Part shown: positions 23,683 through 33,243 of the stretch, piece by piece
Layout: each line of letters starts with the position of its first letter
How positions within the stretch are numbered: the stretch's first letter is position 1
Assembly (NCBI GenBank): GCA_004556755.1
Contig: SFFW01000004.1
Coordinates: forward strand, 1-64,000
Source of the DNA: Clostridiales bacterium
GTDB lineage: Bacteria; Bacillota; Clostridia; Oscillospirales; Oscillospiraceae
DNA length: 64,000 bases
Reading direction: 5' to 3'
Translations under genes and position numbers: made by a program
The notes under the pieces: generated by a model
What the model saw: the letters and a program-made list of their open reading frames with translations, nothing else
The model's database searches: none
Told to the model about the DNA's origin: nothing

Positions 23683-25386
23683 ATGGAGTTCGGAAAGATG
23701 CCGTACAGCCGCCCCGATATGGAGGCGTGCAAAAAGAGCATATGCGAGCTTACCACAAGACTTGAAGCCGCCGAAAGCTATGACGAGGCGAAGAAGATCT
23801 TTCTTGAGTATGACGAGCTGCAGCGCCATCTTGACACGCTTGTGAACCTTGCGTACATCCGCCACTCCATCGACACGAGGGACGCTTTTTACGACGAGGA
23901 GAAGAAGTTCTTCAACAATGCGCTGCCGGAGGTCGAGGAGTACAATCAGAAGTGGACCGAGGCTCTGCTCAAAAGCCCCTTCCGCAAGGAGTTTTCCGAG
24001 GACTTCGGAGAGGTCCTGTTTATAAACGCCGAGATCGCACTCAAGAGCTTTTCGCCGGAGATCATTCCGGAGCTTCAGGCGGAGAGCGATCTTACGCAGG
24101 AGTACGAAAAGCTGCTCGCCTCCGCTCAGATACCCTTCAACGGCGGAGTGTATACCATAAGTCAGATACAGCCCTTTAAAAACGACGCCGACGATGCGCT
24201 GCGTCTTGCCGCATGGAAGGCGGAGGGCCAGTGGTATAAGGACAATCAGGAGCGGCTTGACGGGATATACGACGAGCTTGTCCGCCTGCGTGATACGATG
24301 GGCAAGAAGCTCGGCTATGAAAATTACGTTGAGCTCGGCTACTACCGCATGAACCGCAACTGCTACACGAAGGACGACGTGGAGAAGTTCCGCTCTGCCG
24401 TCGTGAAGTACATAGTCCCCGTGGCGGACAAAATTTACAGAGATCAGGCAAAGCGCCTCGGCAAGAGATATCCCATGAGCTTTGCCGACAATGCGCTGAC
24501 CTTCAGATCCGGCAACGCAAAGCCGCAGGGCGACGCCGATGCGATACTGGCGCAGGGCAAAAGGTTCTACGACGAGCTTTCGCCGGAGACCTCCGAGTTC
24601 TTCAACATGATGCTCAATGACAAGCTCATGGACGTGCTTTCCACCGAAGGCAAGGAGGGCGGCGGTTACTGCACCAGCATCCCGGACTACGAAGCGCCGT
24701 TTATCTTTGCAAACTTCAACGGCACCCGTGACGACGTCGAGACCGTGACGCATGAGGCGGGACACGCCTTTGCCGCATGGCTCAACCGCAAGAGAGTACC
24801 GCTTTCTAACGTGTGGCCGTCGCTTGAGGCGTGCGAGGTGCATTCCATGTCCATGGAATTTTTCGCATGGCCGTGGTCGGAGGGCTTCTTCGGCGACGAC
24901 ACCCGCAAGTTTAAATACAGCCACCTTTCGGGTGCGATAACCTTTATACCCTACGGAACGATGGTCGATCACTTCCAGCACATCGTGTACGAAAAGCCGG
25001 AGCTTACTCCTGCCGAGCGTCATGCGGTGTGGAAGGAGCTTTTGGGTGTGTATATGCCGTGGATGAAGCTCGACGGCGAGATCCCGTTCTACAGTGAGGG
25101 CGAGGGCTGGCAGAGACAGCACCACATATATTCCAGCCCCTTCTACTATATTGATTACTGCCTTGCGCAGACCGTTGCGCTTGAGTTTTGGGCTATGATA
25201 ATGAAGGATCTGCCCGATGCGTGGAAGCACTATATGAAGTATTCCTCCTTCGGCGGCAGCAAGCTCTTTACCGAGCTGCTTTCCGAGGCGGGACTTCAGA
25301 GCCCGTTTGACGAGAAATGCCTTGAGGGCGTGTGCCTTGCGGCAGACGAATGGCTCCGCAATGCCGACCTTGACGGTATAGAGTAA
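23683..25386 (+). CDS. M3-family oligoendopeptidase
   Basis: A 567-residue zinc peptidase of family M3 (PepF type). THEAGHAFAAW holds the HExxH zinc site, with a third ligand Glu in LEACEVHSMSMEFF. It degrades short peptides in the cytoplasm. I chose ATG 23683 because AGGGTG is seven bases upstream; a longer in-frame stretch extends back into the promoter and is not coding. Its TAA overlaps the next gene's ATG (TAATG), and the peptide ABC transporter follows, suggesting peptide use. Confidence 0.92.
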   Translation: MEFGKMPYSRPDMEACKKSICELTTRLEAAESYDEAKKIFLEYDELQRHLDTLVNLAYIRHSIDTRDAFYDEEKKFFNNALPEVEEYNQKWTEALLKSPFRKEFSEDFGEVLFINAEIALKSFSPEIIPELQAESDLTQEYEKLLASAQIPFNGGVYTISQIQPFKNDADDALRLAAWKAEGQWYKDNQERLDGIYDELVRLRDTMGKKLGYENYVELGYYRMNRNCYTKDDVEKFRSAVVKYIVPVADKIYRDQAKRLGKRYPMSFADNALTFRSGNAKPQGDADAILAQGKRFYDELSPETSEFFNMMLNDKLMDVLSTEGKEGGGYCTSIPDYEAPFIFANFNGTRDDVETVTHEAGHAFAAWLNRKRVPLSNVWPSLEACEVHSMSMEFFAWPWSEGFFGDDTRKFKYSHLSGAITFIPYGTMVDHFQHIVYEKPELTPAERHAVWKELLGVYMPWMKLDGEIPFYSEGEGWQRQHHIYSSPFYYIDYCLAQTVALEFWAMIMKDLPDAWKHYMKYSSFGGSKLFTELLSEAGLQSPFDEKCLEGVCLAADEWLRNADLDGIE

Positions 25387-25919
25387 TGGCGGGAAAAAAG
25401 AATAAGCGCCCCGGAAGGCGAGAGCATTTAAACGACTTTCGTGCCGAGCTGAACGGGGAGTACATATACGAGGGCGCATACTACGTTCCCGTGTCCGGCA
25501 GTCTTGCGGATTTTTGTAAAAAGACCCGCATACTCACGGCGATCGCCGTGCTTTTGGGCTTTTGCCCCGGCTTCATTATCGGTGTGCCGGACGCAAACGG
25601 ACTGCACCTTATGCTGCCGTGGATAGCGCAGCTCATCACGGCGGTGACGCTTATCTCGTCGGCGATGAAGCTCAAGGCCGAGGATAAGGGACTGCGTGGC
25701 TACCGCTACCGCAAAAGCGTTGAGGTCTATCCCGTCCGCCTGCTCACGCTGGCGATATTTGCGGCGGTTGAGCTTGTGTGTGCGGCCGTGCATATCTTTA
25801 CCTCCGGGGGAGGACCCCTTGCACCGCTGCTGCTTGCGCTCGTTTCCGCACTCTGCGCCGCCTGCGCACTGTATCTCAGAAAGCGCATCATGTCGCTCGG
25901 CTGGAAAAAGTCTGAGTGA
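25386..25919 (+). CDS. Four-helix membrane protein of unknown function
   Basis: A 177-residue membrane protein with a basic N-terminus (GKKNKRPGRREHL) and about four hydrophobic helices (ILTAIAVLLGFCPGFIIGV, WIAQLITAVTLISSAM, LTLAIFAAVELVCAAVHIF, LLLALVSALCAACALYL). It overlaps the M3 gene stop by one base, so expression is coupled. No known family recognised. Confidence 0.7.
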   Translation: MAGKKNKRPGRREHLNDFRAELNGEYIYEGAYYVPVSGSLADFCKKTRILTAIAVLLGFCPGFIIGVPDANGLHLMLPWIAQLITAVTLISSAMKLKAEDKGLRGYRYRKSVEVYPVRLLTLAIFAAVELVCAAVHIFTSGGGPLAPLLLALVSALCAACALYLRKRIMSLGWKKSE

Positions 25920-25935
25920 CGCACTAATTCGTTTG

Positions 25936-25957
25936 CCCGGAGAGGTCTCCGTTTTAT
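25936..25957 (+). terminator. Weak terminator before the peptide transporter
   Basis: Short stem (CGGAGA and TCTCCG, 25938-25951) followed by TTTTAT at 25952, between the membrane gene and the transporter. Confidence 0.45.
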
Positions 25958-25985
25958 AAAAGCATTTCAATAAGGAGGATATCTT

Positions 25986-28238
25986 ATGAAGAAAGCAACA
26001 CGCATTCTTGCTCTGGTCCTCGCCATGCTTATGTGCCTCTGCCTGTTTGCAGGCTGCAAGGACAAGGATAGCGAAGAAAACAGCAAGAACAACACCACCC
26101 CCCTCGTTGTAGGCTACAGCCAGTTCAACGAGAAGTTCTCCCCGTTCTTCTCCGAGACCGCTTATGACCAGGACGTCTATGCTATGACTCAGATCAGCCT
26201 TCTGGCTTCTGACCGTACCGGCGCCATCATCATGAACGGCATCGAGGGTGAGACTCATTCTTACAACGGCAAGGATTACACCTACAAGGGCCTTGGCAAT
26301 TGTGAGATCACCAGGAACGATGACGGCACCGTTTACTACGACATCGAGATCCGTGACGATGTCAAGTTCTCCGACGGTGAGAAGCTCACCATCGACGACG
26401 TCATCTTCAGCATGTACGTTCTCTGCGACCCCACCTATGACGGTGCAAGCACTCTGTACGCACAGCCCATCCAGGGCATCGACGAGTACCGTGCGGGCAT
26501 GACCACCCTCTCCAAGGCACTTGCAGAGGCAGGCCGTGACAACACCAATTTCGACAACTGGACCGAAGATCAGCAGACCAAGTTCTGGGATGCATTCGAC
26601 AATGCACTCGTTCCCTTTGCACAGGGCATCGTTGACTACTGTGTAGAAGCAGGCGTCTGCGCAGAAGGCGACGTAGCAAGCGCATCCGCAGCATGGGGCT
26701 TCAGCGGCAACTCCGCAACCGTTGAGGAGTTTGCAATGGAGATCGGCGACAACTACGGTTGGAACTTCACCGCAATGGAAGCAGAAGTCGGCAACTCCGA
26801 CGCTCTCGCTGACATGATGGACGAGGAAGTTTACGCATACCCCACCGTCGGCGTTAAGACCGGCGACTCCGCTGCAAGCATCTCCGGCATCCAGAAGACC
26901 GGCGACTACAGCATGCGCGTTGTTATGGATAAGTTCGACGCAGTCGCAATTTACCAGCTCGCAGTTGCCGTCGCTCCCATGCACTACTACGGCGACGCTT
27001 CCAAGTACGACTACGACAACAACCAGTTCGGCTTCGAGAAGGGCGACCTCTCCAGCGTTCGTGCAAAGACCACTACCCCCATGGGCGCAGGCCCCTACAA
27101 GTTCATTGAGTTCAAGGACGGCGTTGTAAAGTTCGAGCGCAACGACAACTACTTCCTCGGCGCCCCCAAGATCAAGAATGTCAACTTCCAGCAGTGCACC
27201 ACCGAGGGCGATAAGCTCAACGGCGTTGTTACCGGCACCATCGACCTGACCGATCCTTCCATTAACGACGATACCATCAAGGCGATCAAGAAGGAAAACA
27301 GCAACAACAAGCTCACCGGCGACAAGATCACCACTGACCTTGTTGACAACCTCGGCTACGGCTACATCGGCATCTGCGCCGACAACGTGAAGGTCGGCAA
27401 TGATCCTTCCTCCGATGCTTCCAAGAACCTGCGTAAGGCACTCGCAACCATCTACTCCGTATACCGTGACGTTTCCATCGACTCCTACTACGGCGAGATG
27501 GCATCCGTCATCAACTACCCCATTTCCAACACCTCCTGGGCAGCTCCTCAGGCAACTGACACAGGCTACCAGATCGCATTCTCCGTTGACGTAAACGGCG
27601 ATCCCATCTACACCAGCAAGATGAGCGCCGACGAGCGTTACGAGGCTGCAAAGCAGGCCGCTCTCGGCTACCTCGAAGCAGCTGGCTACACCGTCGAGAA
27701 CGGCAAGGTCACCGCAGCTCCCGCAGGTGCTTCTCTTGAGTACGAGGTATTGATCCCCGCAAACGGCGAAGGCGATCACCCCTCATTCATGGTCCTCTCC
27801 GAGGCAAGCAAGGCTCTCGCCGACATCGGCATCAATCTCATCGTAACCGACATGACCGACTCCTCCGCACTTTGGGATTCCCTCGATGCGGGCGAGGTCG
27901 ATATGTGGGCAGCAGCTTGGGGCGCAACCGTTGACCCCGATATGTACCAGGTATATCATTCCTCCAACCAGACCGGCTCCAACCACTACAGGATCGCTGA
28001 CGCAGAGCTTGACAGCCTCATCCTTGAGGCTCGTACGAGCGACGATCAGAGCTTCCGTAAGGGTATGTACAAGGAATGCCTTGACATCATCCTTGACTGG
28101 GCCGTTGAGGTTCCTGTATATCAGCGCAAGAACTGCATCATCTGGAGCTCCGAGCGTGTCAACAGCGACACCGTAACTCCCGACATCACCCCGTTCTACA
28201 ACTGGATGAGCGAGATCCAGAACATGGAACTCAAGTGA
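25986..28238 (+). CDS. Peptide ABC transporter substrate-binding lipoprotein
   Basis: A 750-residue family 5 (OppA/DppA) binding protein, longer than the usual ~540. The signal peptide ends in lipobox LFAGC (Cys24). The early motif IRDDVKFSDGEKLTIDDVIF is family typical, as are the C-terminal LILEARTSDDQSFRKGMY and IWSSERVN. An insert of about 150 residues (roughly residues 165-320) is rich in small and acidic residues. AAGGAGGAT precedes the ATG. It is first in a five-gene transporter operon; a hairpin separates it from the permeases. Confidence 0.9.
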   Translation: MKKATRILALVLAMLMCLCLFAGCKDKDSEENSKNNTTPLVVGYSQFNEKFSPFFSETAYDQDVYAMTQISLLASDRTGAIIMNGIEGETHSYNGKDYTYKGLGNCEITRNDDGTVYYDIEIRDDVKFSDGEKLTIDDVIFSMYVLCDPTYDGASTLYAQPIQGIDEYRAGMTTLSKALAEAGRDNTNFDNWTEDQQTKFWDAFDNALVPFAQGIVDYCVEAGVCAEGDVASASAAWGFSGNSATVEEFAMEIGDNYGWNFTAMEAEVGNSDALADMMDEEVYAYPTVGVKTGDSAASISGIQKTGDYSMRVVMDKFDAVAIYQLAVAVAPMHYYGDASKYDYDNNQFGFEKGDLSSVRAKTTTPMGAGPYKFIEFKDGVVKFERNDNYFLGAPKIKNVNFQQCTTEGDKLNGVVTGTIDLTDPSINDDTIKAIKKENSNNKLTGDKITTDLVDNLGYGYIGICADNVKVGNDPSSDASKNLRKALATIYSVYRDVSIDSYYGEMASVINYPISNTSWAAPQATDTGYQIAFSVDVNGDPIYTSKMSADERYEAAKQAALGYLEAAGYTVENGKVTAAPAGASLEYEVLIPANGEGDHPSFMVLSEASKALADIGINLIVTDMTDSSALWDSLDAGEVDMWAAAWGATVDPDMYQVYHSSNQTGSNHYRIADAELDSLILEARTSDDQSFRKGMYKECLDIILDWAVEVPVYQRKNCIIWSSERVNSDTVTPDITPFYNWMSEIQNMELK

Positions 28239-28278
28239 TCGGAACTTAAACTGATCATACTTAGTAGCTAAGCAAAAA

Positions 28279-28314
28279 GTTGCCCTGAGACCTCAAATGG
28301 GGCCTCAGGGCAAC
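28279..28314 (+). terminator. Hairpin between binding protein and permease genes
   Basis: An 11-bp outer stem (28279-28289 with 28304-28314) and a 4-bp inner stem with one mismatch. There is no T tract after it. It probably lowers read-through or protects the upstream mRNA 3' end so that the binding protein is made in excess. Confidence 0.55.
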
Positions 28315-28416
28315 AGTGCTGCAAATCGGAGAGGCGTCCGGGAGATGCCCGGTCAATACAGACGCCTGTCTGATATGCAGCACAGCATGTCGTAAAACAG
28401 ATCGGAGGAAAGACCC

Positions 28417-29403
28417 GTGTGGAAATACATCCTTAAGAGGTTGCTTATCTCAGTACTCATCCTCTTACTTGTGGCGCTTATTATCTACGCGCTCATGCGA
28501 AGCCTTCCCACGTCCTATGTGGAAGCGGTGGCTCGTCAGAAATCACAGCAGCCCGGCGCAAAGAGCTATGAAGAATGGCTCAACCAACTAAATGAAATGT
28601 ACAATATGAACGGCAACATCTTTGTAGGCTTCTGGACATGGCTCACAAACGTGTTCCAGGGCAACTTCGGCGACAGCTGGCACTACACCGTTCCCGTACT
28701 TGACAAGTTCAACGATACCATTTGGGTCAGCTTCATTATGGGTGCGATAGCCTTCTTCTTTGAAGTCATCATTGCAATTCCCCTCGGCGTTATCGCCGCA
28801 ACGAAGCAGTACAGCAAGACGGACTATGTCGTTTCCATCATTGCGCTTGCCGGTATTTCGCTGCCCACCTTCTTCTTTGCATCGCTCTTAAAGCTCGTGT
28901 TCTCCGTAAAGCTCGGCTGGTTTGACCTGTTCGGACTTACGGGACGTGAGCACGATATGCTCAGTACGGGCGGACAGATACTTGACTATGCAAACCACCT
29001 CGTGATGCCTGTCGTCACGCTGGTCGTCGTCAGCATGGGCTCTCTTATGAGATACACGAGAACCAATATGCTCGAAGTTCTCAACGCCGACTACATAAGG
29101 ACCGCAAGAGCAAAGGGTCTTTCCGAGAGAAAGGTCATATATCATCACGCCTTCAGAAACACCCTCATCCCCATCGTCACCATCCTCGGCGGCTCCCTGC
29201 CCGGACTCTTCTCCGGCGCACTCATTACCGAGACTCTGTTCTCCATTCCCGGCATAGGCTTTGCATCCTACCATGCGATGGTCGCAGGTGACATTCCCTT
29301 CAGTATGTTCTACCTCGTATTCCTTGCATTGCTGACACTTGTGGGCAACCTGATCGCCGACGTTCTGTACGCCGTGGTCGATCCCCGTGTCCGTATCGCA
29401 TAA
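28417..29403 (+). CDS. Peptide ABC transporter permease, DppB type
   Basis: A 328-residue permease with about six transmembrane helices, opening MWKYILKRLLISVLILLLV as in DppB/OppB. The EAA-type coupling loop is DYIRTARAKGLSERKVIYHH. It starts with GTG at 28417; GGAGGAAAG lies before it. The next gene begins 16 bases later with its own AAAGGAGG site. It pairs with the DppC-like protein. Confidence 0.93.
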   Translation: MWKYILKRLLISVLILLLVALIIYALMRSLPTSYVEAVARQKSQQPGAKSYEEWLNQLNEMYNMNGNIFVGFWTWLTNVFQGNFGDSWHYTVPVLDKFNDTIWVSFIMGAIAFFFEVIIAIPLGVIAATKQYSKTDYVVSIIALAGISLPTFFFASLLKLVFSVKLGWFDLFGLTGREHDMLSTGGQILDYANHLVMPVVTLVVVSMGSLMRYTRTNMLEVLNADYIRTARAKGLSERKVIYHHAFRNTLIPIVTILGGSLPGLFSGALITETLFSIPGIGFASYHAMVAGDIPFSMFYLVFLALLTLVGNLIADVLYAVVDPRVRIA

Positions 29404-29419
29404 GAAAGGAGGAGCTTAG

Positions 29420-31060
29420 ATGAAAAAGAATAAGAATCAGAACGAAGAGCCTCAGGTGAACAATGCGTCCGCCGATAGCGAAAGCTTCTCCCTTAACGAC
29501 GACCGCCGTGTAAAGGTGCTGTCGCCGTCCATGCTCGTATTCAAGCGCTTTATCAGAAACAGCCTCGCCGTTACCGGTCTGAGCTTCCTGCTTTTGATGT
29601 TCCTGTTCTCCTTCGTCGGCGGACTTATCTCCCCCTACAGCGAGGATCAGCAGTTCTATCACACCGTCGGACAGGTCAAGGACGTTGCCGGTATCGCCGA
29701 AAACAACGACTACATATATGCAGCCAACGGCGACGAGTTTGCCGGCGCCGTGCAGTCCTATGCCCGCCTTGCCATAAGCGAGGGCAGCGACACCTTCCAG
29801 TACAGGGATACCACCTATACCCTGACCAAGGAGGGCAAGGACTTCTACAGCATTTCGCTTAACGGGAAAAACATCGGCATTGCATATATCGACCTCGTAA
29901 ACCCCGTTGATGAAGGACAGACCTTCTCCTACGACTTTATCTATAACGCACTCAAGGCATACGCCGCCGAGACCGAAGTCGCCGAGGGTGAGGAACCCGC
30001 AGCGGAGGAGACCGCAGCACCCGCACCCATGAACTTCACGGCGGACGGCGCCGAGTACACCGTCGATGCCGACGGCTACATCTACTCCGGCGAAGAGATG
30101 GTCGCATACATCGACCGCTATGTAACTCAGTCGATACTCCCCGACTTCGTTATTACCAAGGACTTCAGAGAAGCTCTTATCGGCGCTATCGACGGTAAGG
30201 TCGGCTCCGACGACTTCGGCGGTAAGGTCACGCTCAATTACACCGACGAAAACGGCAAGGAGTTTAAGTACGAGCTTGAGTACGACGCTCTCCACGAAAA
30301 GTGGGACGTTCAGCAGGACACCAAGACCACGAAGTACTACCGCTACGGTGAACCCGACTCCGAGCATTGGCTCGGCACCGACCGTAACGGTATGGATATG
30401 CTCACCCGCCTCATGTACGGCGGCAGAGTATCCCTCGTTATCGGCTTCGTCGTAATGATAATATCCACCCTCATAGGTGTTATCCTCGGCGGTATCTCCG
30501 GCTACTTCGGCGGCTGGATCGACAACGTGATAATGCGTCTTGTCGACGTGTTCTACTGCATCCCCACAATGCCCATCATCATAATTTTGGGTGCGATGAT
30601 GGATGAGATGCGAGTTGATCCGGATATCCGAATGCTCTACCTGATGCTGCTGCTCGGCGTTTTGGGCTGGGCAGGTATTGCCCGTCTCGTCAGAGGCCAG
30701 ATCCTCTCCCTCAGAGAGCAGGAGTTCATGACCGCTACCGAGGCTTGCGGCGTCAGAGTATCCCGCAGGATCTTTAAGCACCTCATCCCGAACGTCATCC
30801 CGCAGCTCATCGTCACCTGCACCATGGGTCTGGGCAGTACCATCATCACGGAGGCGACCCTGTCCTTCCTGGGACTCGGCGTCAAGTACCCGTATGCATC
30901 GTGGGGCAATATCATTAACGACGTTAACGATACCTACGTCCTCACGACCTACTGGTTCATATGGATCCCGGCGGGCATCTGTCTGCTGCTGACGGTCCTT
31001 GCGTTTAACCTCGTCGGCGACGGTCTGCGTGATGCCTTCGACCCGAAGATGAAGAGATAA
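29420..31060 (+). CDS. Peptide ABC transporter permease, DppC type, with large insert
   Basis: A 546-residue protein, where DppC/OppC permeases are usually ~300. Residues 1-47 are a cytoplasmic tail; helix 1 is about 48-70. About 240 residues (74-312) follow before HWLGTDRNGMDMLTRL, which normally comes about 45 residues after helix 1. The insert is hydrophilic and faces the outside, containing an acidic linker (TEVAEGEEPAAEE). The remaining helices and the EAA loop (EFMTATEACGVRVSRRIF) are standard. AAAGGAGG precedes the ATG. Confidence 0.92.
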   Translation: MKKNKNQNEEPQVNNASADSESFSLNDDRRVKVLSPSMLVFKRFIRNSLAVTGLSFLLLMFLFSFVGGLISPYSEDQQFYHTVGQVKDVAGIAENNDYIYAANGDEFAGAVQSYARLAISEGSDTFQYRDTTYTLTKEGKDFYSISLNGKNIGIAYIDLVNPVDEGQTFSYDFIYNALKAYAAETEVAEGEEPAAEETAAPAPMNFTADGAEYTVDADGYIYSGEEMVAYIDRYVTQSILPDFVITKDFREALIGAIDGKVGSDDFGGKVTLNYTDENGKEFKYELEYDALHEKWDVQQDTKTTKYYRYGEPDSEHWLGTDRNGMDMLTRLMYGGRVSLVIGFVVMIISTLIGVILGGISGYFGGWIDNVIMRLVDVFYCIPTMPIIIILGAMMDEMRVDPDIRMLYLMLLLGVLGWAGIARLVRGQILSLREQEFMTATEACGVRVSRRIFKHLIPNVIPQLIVTCTMGLGSTIITEATLSFLGLGVKYPYASWGNIINDVNDTYVLTTYWFIWIPAGICLLLTVLAFNLVGDGLRDAFDPKMKR

Positions 31061-31072
31061 GGAGGAGAGAAT

Positions 31073-32221
31073 ATGGCAAAGAAAAAAGGTCAGGGTTATC
31101 TCTCCGCCAAAGAGTCCCACAAAATTTCGAGAGAAAACCGCAAAATAACCAAGGCGCTCGAAAAGAAATATAAGCGCAAAAACGTTCCCGAAGAGGAATT
31201 CCTCACCCATATGCACGATCCCGCAAACGTACTGGAGATCGAAAATCTGCACACCTACTTCTTCTCCGACGTCGGCACCGTCAAGGCGGTCGACGGCATA
31301 GACTTTGAAGTCCCCATCGGCAAGACCGTGGGTGTCGTGGGCGAATCCGGCTGCGGCAAGAGCGTTACCAGCCTTTCCATCATGCAGCTTCTCCAGCGTC
31401 CGCAGGGTCAGATAGTCGAGGGCGAGATCAGATTCAACCTCGGCGACAAGGCATACGATATCGCAAAGACTCCCTTAAAGCAGATGCAGAAGCTCAGAGG
31501 CAACTACATCTCCATGATATTCCAGGAGCCTATGACGAGCCTTAACCCCGTTTTCCGCATCGGCGACCAGATCAAAGAGGTCATCGAGCTGCACGACGGT
31601 GAGGGCAAGAGCGAGGCGGAGGTCAAGGCACGCACCATAGAGCTGCTTGAGATGGTCGGCATCGCAAACAGCGAGGGCGTTTACAGAATGTTCCCGCACG
31701 AGCTGTCCGGCGGTATGCGCCAGCGTGTTATGATAGCAATTGCACTTGCCTGCAACCCCAAGCTCATAATCGCAGACGAACCCACCACGGCGCTCGACGT
31801 TACCATTCAGGCGCAGATACTCGACCTGCTCCGTCACCTCAAGGATCAGATCAACTCCTCGATAATGATAATCACGCACGACCTCGGCGTTATCGCAGAG
31901 ATGGCGGATTACGTCGTCGTCATGTATGCCGGCAGAGTTATCGAAAAGGGTACCGCCCAGGAGATATTCGCAAACCCGGCGCACCCCTACACGATAGGTC
32001 TTATGGCGTCGAAGCCCAGCGTCGGCAAGAAGGTCGATAAGCTGTACTCCATCCCCGGCAAGGTCCCCAACCCCATCAATATGCCCAACTACTGCTACTT
32101 TAAGGACCGCTGCGAGAAGTGCGTCGCCGCCTGTGACGGCGATTACCCGCATCAGGTCAAGATAAGCGACACGCACTATGTCTCGTGCTACCGCTACTAC
32201 GACGGAAAGGTGGGTGACTGA
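31073..32221 (+). CDS. Peptide ABC transporter ATPase, DppD type
   Basis: A 382-residue ATPase. After an extra basic helical N-terminal segment of about 52 residues, LEIENLHTYFFSDVGTVKAV starts the nucleotide-binding domain. Walker A is GESGCGKS, signature LSGGMRQR, Walker B LIIADEPTTALD. The C-terminal oligopeptide-type region carries Cys in YCYFKDRCEKCVAACDG. GGAGGAG precedes the ATG. It pairs with the DppF-type ATPase two bases downstream. Confidence 0.95.
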   Translation: MAKKKGQGYLSAKESHKISRENRKITKALEKKYKRKNVPEEEFLTHMHDPANVLEIENLHTYFFSDVGTVKAVDGIDFEVPIGKTVGVVGESGCGKSVTSLSIMQLLQRPQGQIVEGEIRFNLGDKAYDIAKTPLKQMQKLRGNYISMIFQEPMTSLNPVFRIGDQIKEVIELHDGEGKSEAEVKARTIELLEMVGIANSEGVYRMFPHELSGGMRQRVMIAIALACNPKLIIADEPTTALDVTIQAQILDLLRHLKDQINSSIMIITHDLGVIAEMADYVVVMYAGRVIEKGTAQEIFANPAHPYTIGLMASKPSVGKKVDKLYSIPGKVPNPINMPNYCYFKDRCEKCVAACDGDYPHQVKISDTHYVSCYRYYDGKVGD

Positions 32222-32223
32222 TC

Positions 32224-33243
32224 GTGGCAAAGGAGATAATCACCAACGATTTTACCCCCGTTGAATACGACGAGCAGTATATCCTCATGGTAAACAAGCT
32301 GAAAAAGCACTTCCCGATAAAGGGCGGCTTCTTCGGCAGCGTCACCGGCTATGTCAAGGCGGTCGACGGCGTCACCTTCAACCTCAAGAGAGGCACCACG
32401 ATGGGTCTCGTCGGCGAGTCCGGCTGCGGCAAGACCACCACGGGCCGTACCATACTCAGACTTTCCGGCGAAAAGACCGGCGGTCAGGTGCTGTTCAACG
32501 GTCAGGAGGTCTATGACCTCAGTGCATCCGAGATGCGCAGCCTGCGCACCAAGATGCAGATCATCTTCCAGGACCCGTTTTCCTCGCTCTCGCCCCGTCT
32601 GCCGGTCGGCGAAATAATCGGCGAGGCGGTCAGAGAGCATAAGCTCGTCCCCAAAAACGAGTTTGACGACTACATCGACCAGATCATGGACAACTGCGGA
32701 CTTCAGCCCTTCCACAAGGACAGATACCCGCACGAGTTCTCCGGCGGTCAGCGTCAGCGTATCTGCATCGCCAGAGCGCTTGCACTCAACCCCGAATTCG
32801 TCGTCTGCGACGAACCCGTTTCCGCACTCGACGTTTCCATCCAGGCGCAGATAATCAATCTGCTCAAGGACCTTCAGGATAAGTATAAGCTCACCTATCT
32901 GTTCATTTCGCACGACCTCTCCGTCGTTGAGCATATCTCCGACACAGTCGGCGTAATGTACCTCGGCAACCTTGTCGAGTACGGTGCAACCGAGGACATT
33001 TTCAGAAATCCGCTGCATCCGTATACGAAGGCGCTCTTCTCTGCGATCCCCATTCCCGACCCGACGGTCAAGATGAACAGGATCGTGCTTGAAGGCTCCA
33101 TTCCTTCACCCGCAAATCCGCCCGCAGGCTGCAAGTTCCATACCCGCTGCGCAAACTGCATGGAGCGCTGCAGGGTCGAAGCACCCGAACAGCGTGAGAT
33201 CGAGCCGGGTCACTATGTGGTCTGCCACCTGTATGACAAATAA
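32224..33243 (+). CDS. Peptide ABC transporter ATPase, DppF type
   Basis: A 339-residue ATPase. Walker A is GESGCGKTT, signature FSGGQRQR and Walker B FVVCDEPVSALD. The Oligo_HPY C-terminal segment includes CKFHTRCANCMERC. It starts with GTG at 32224, two bases after the DppD stop. Its TAA overlaps the next ATG. Confidence 0.95.
   Translation: MAKEIITNDFTPVEYDEQYILMVNKLKKHFPIKGGFFGSVTGYVKAVDGVTFNLKRGTTMGLVGESGCGKTTTGRTILRLSGEKTGGQVLFNGQEVYDLSASEMRSLRTKMQIIFQDPFSSLSPRLPVGEIIGEAVREHKLVPKNEFDDYIDQIMDNCGLQPFHKDRYPHEFSGGQRQRICIARALALNPEFVVCDEPVSALDVSIQAQIINLLKDLQDKYKLTYLFISHDLSVVEHISDTVGVMYLGNLVEYGATEDIFRNPLHPYTKALFSAIPIPDPTVKMNRIVLEGSIPSPANPPAGCKFHTRCANCMERCRVEAPEQREIEPGHYVVCHLYDK

Noticed and set aside
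23653..25479. 608-codon antisense frame across the M3 peptidase
   Set aside because: Antisense to a conserved HEAGH peptidase; composition is typical of a GC-rich shadow.
25428..27779. 783-codon antisense frame across the binding-protein gene
   Set aside because: It is antisense to a well-supported ABC binding protein, has low-complexity Val/Gly/Cys content and no ribosome binding site.
29300..31252. 650-codon antisense frame across the permease genes
   Set aside because: Antisense to a clear DppC permease; no domain and no start signal.
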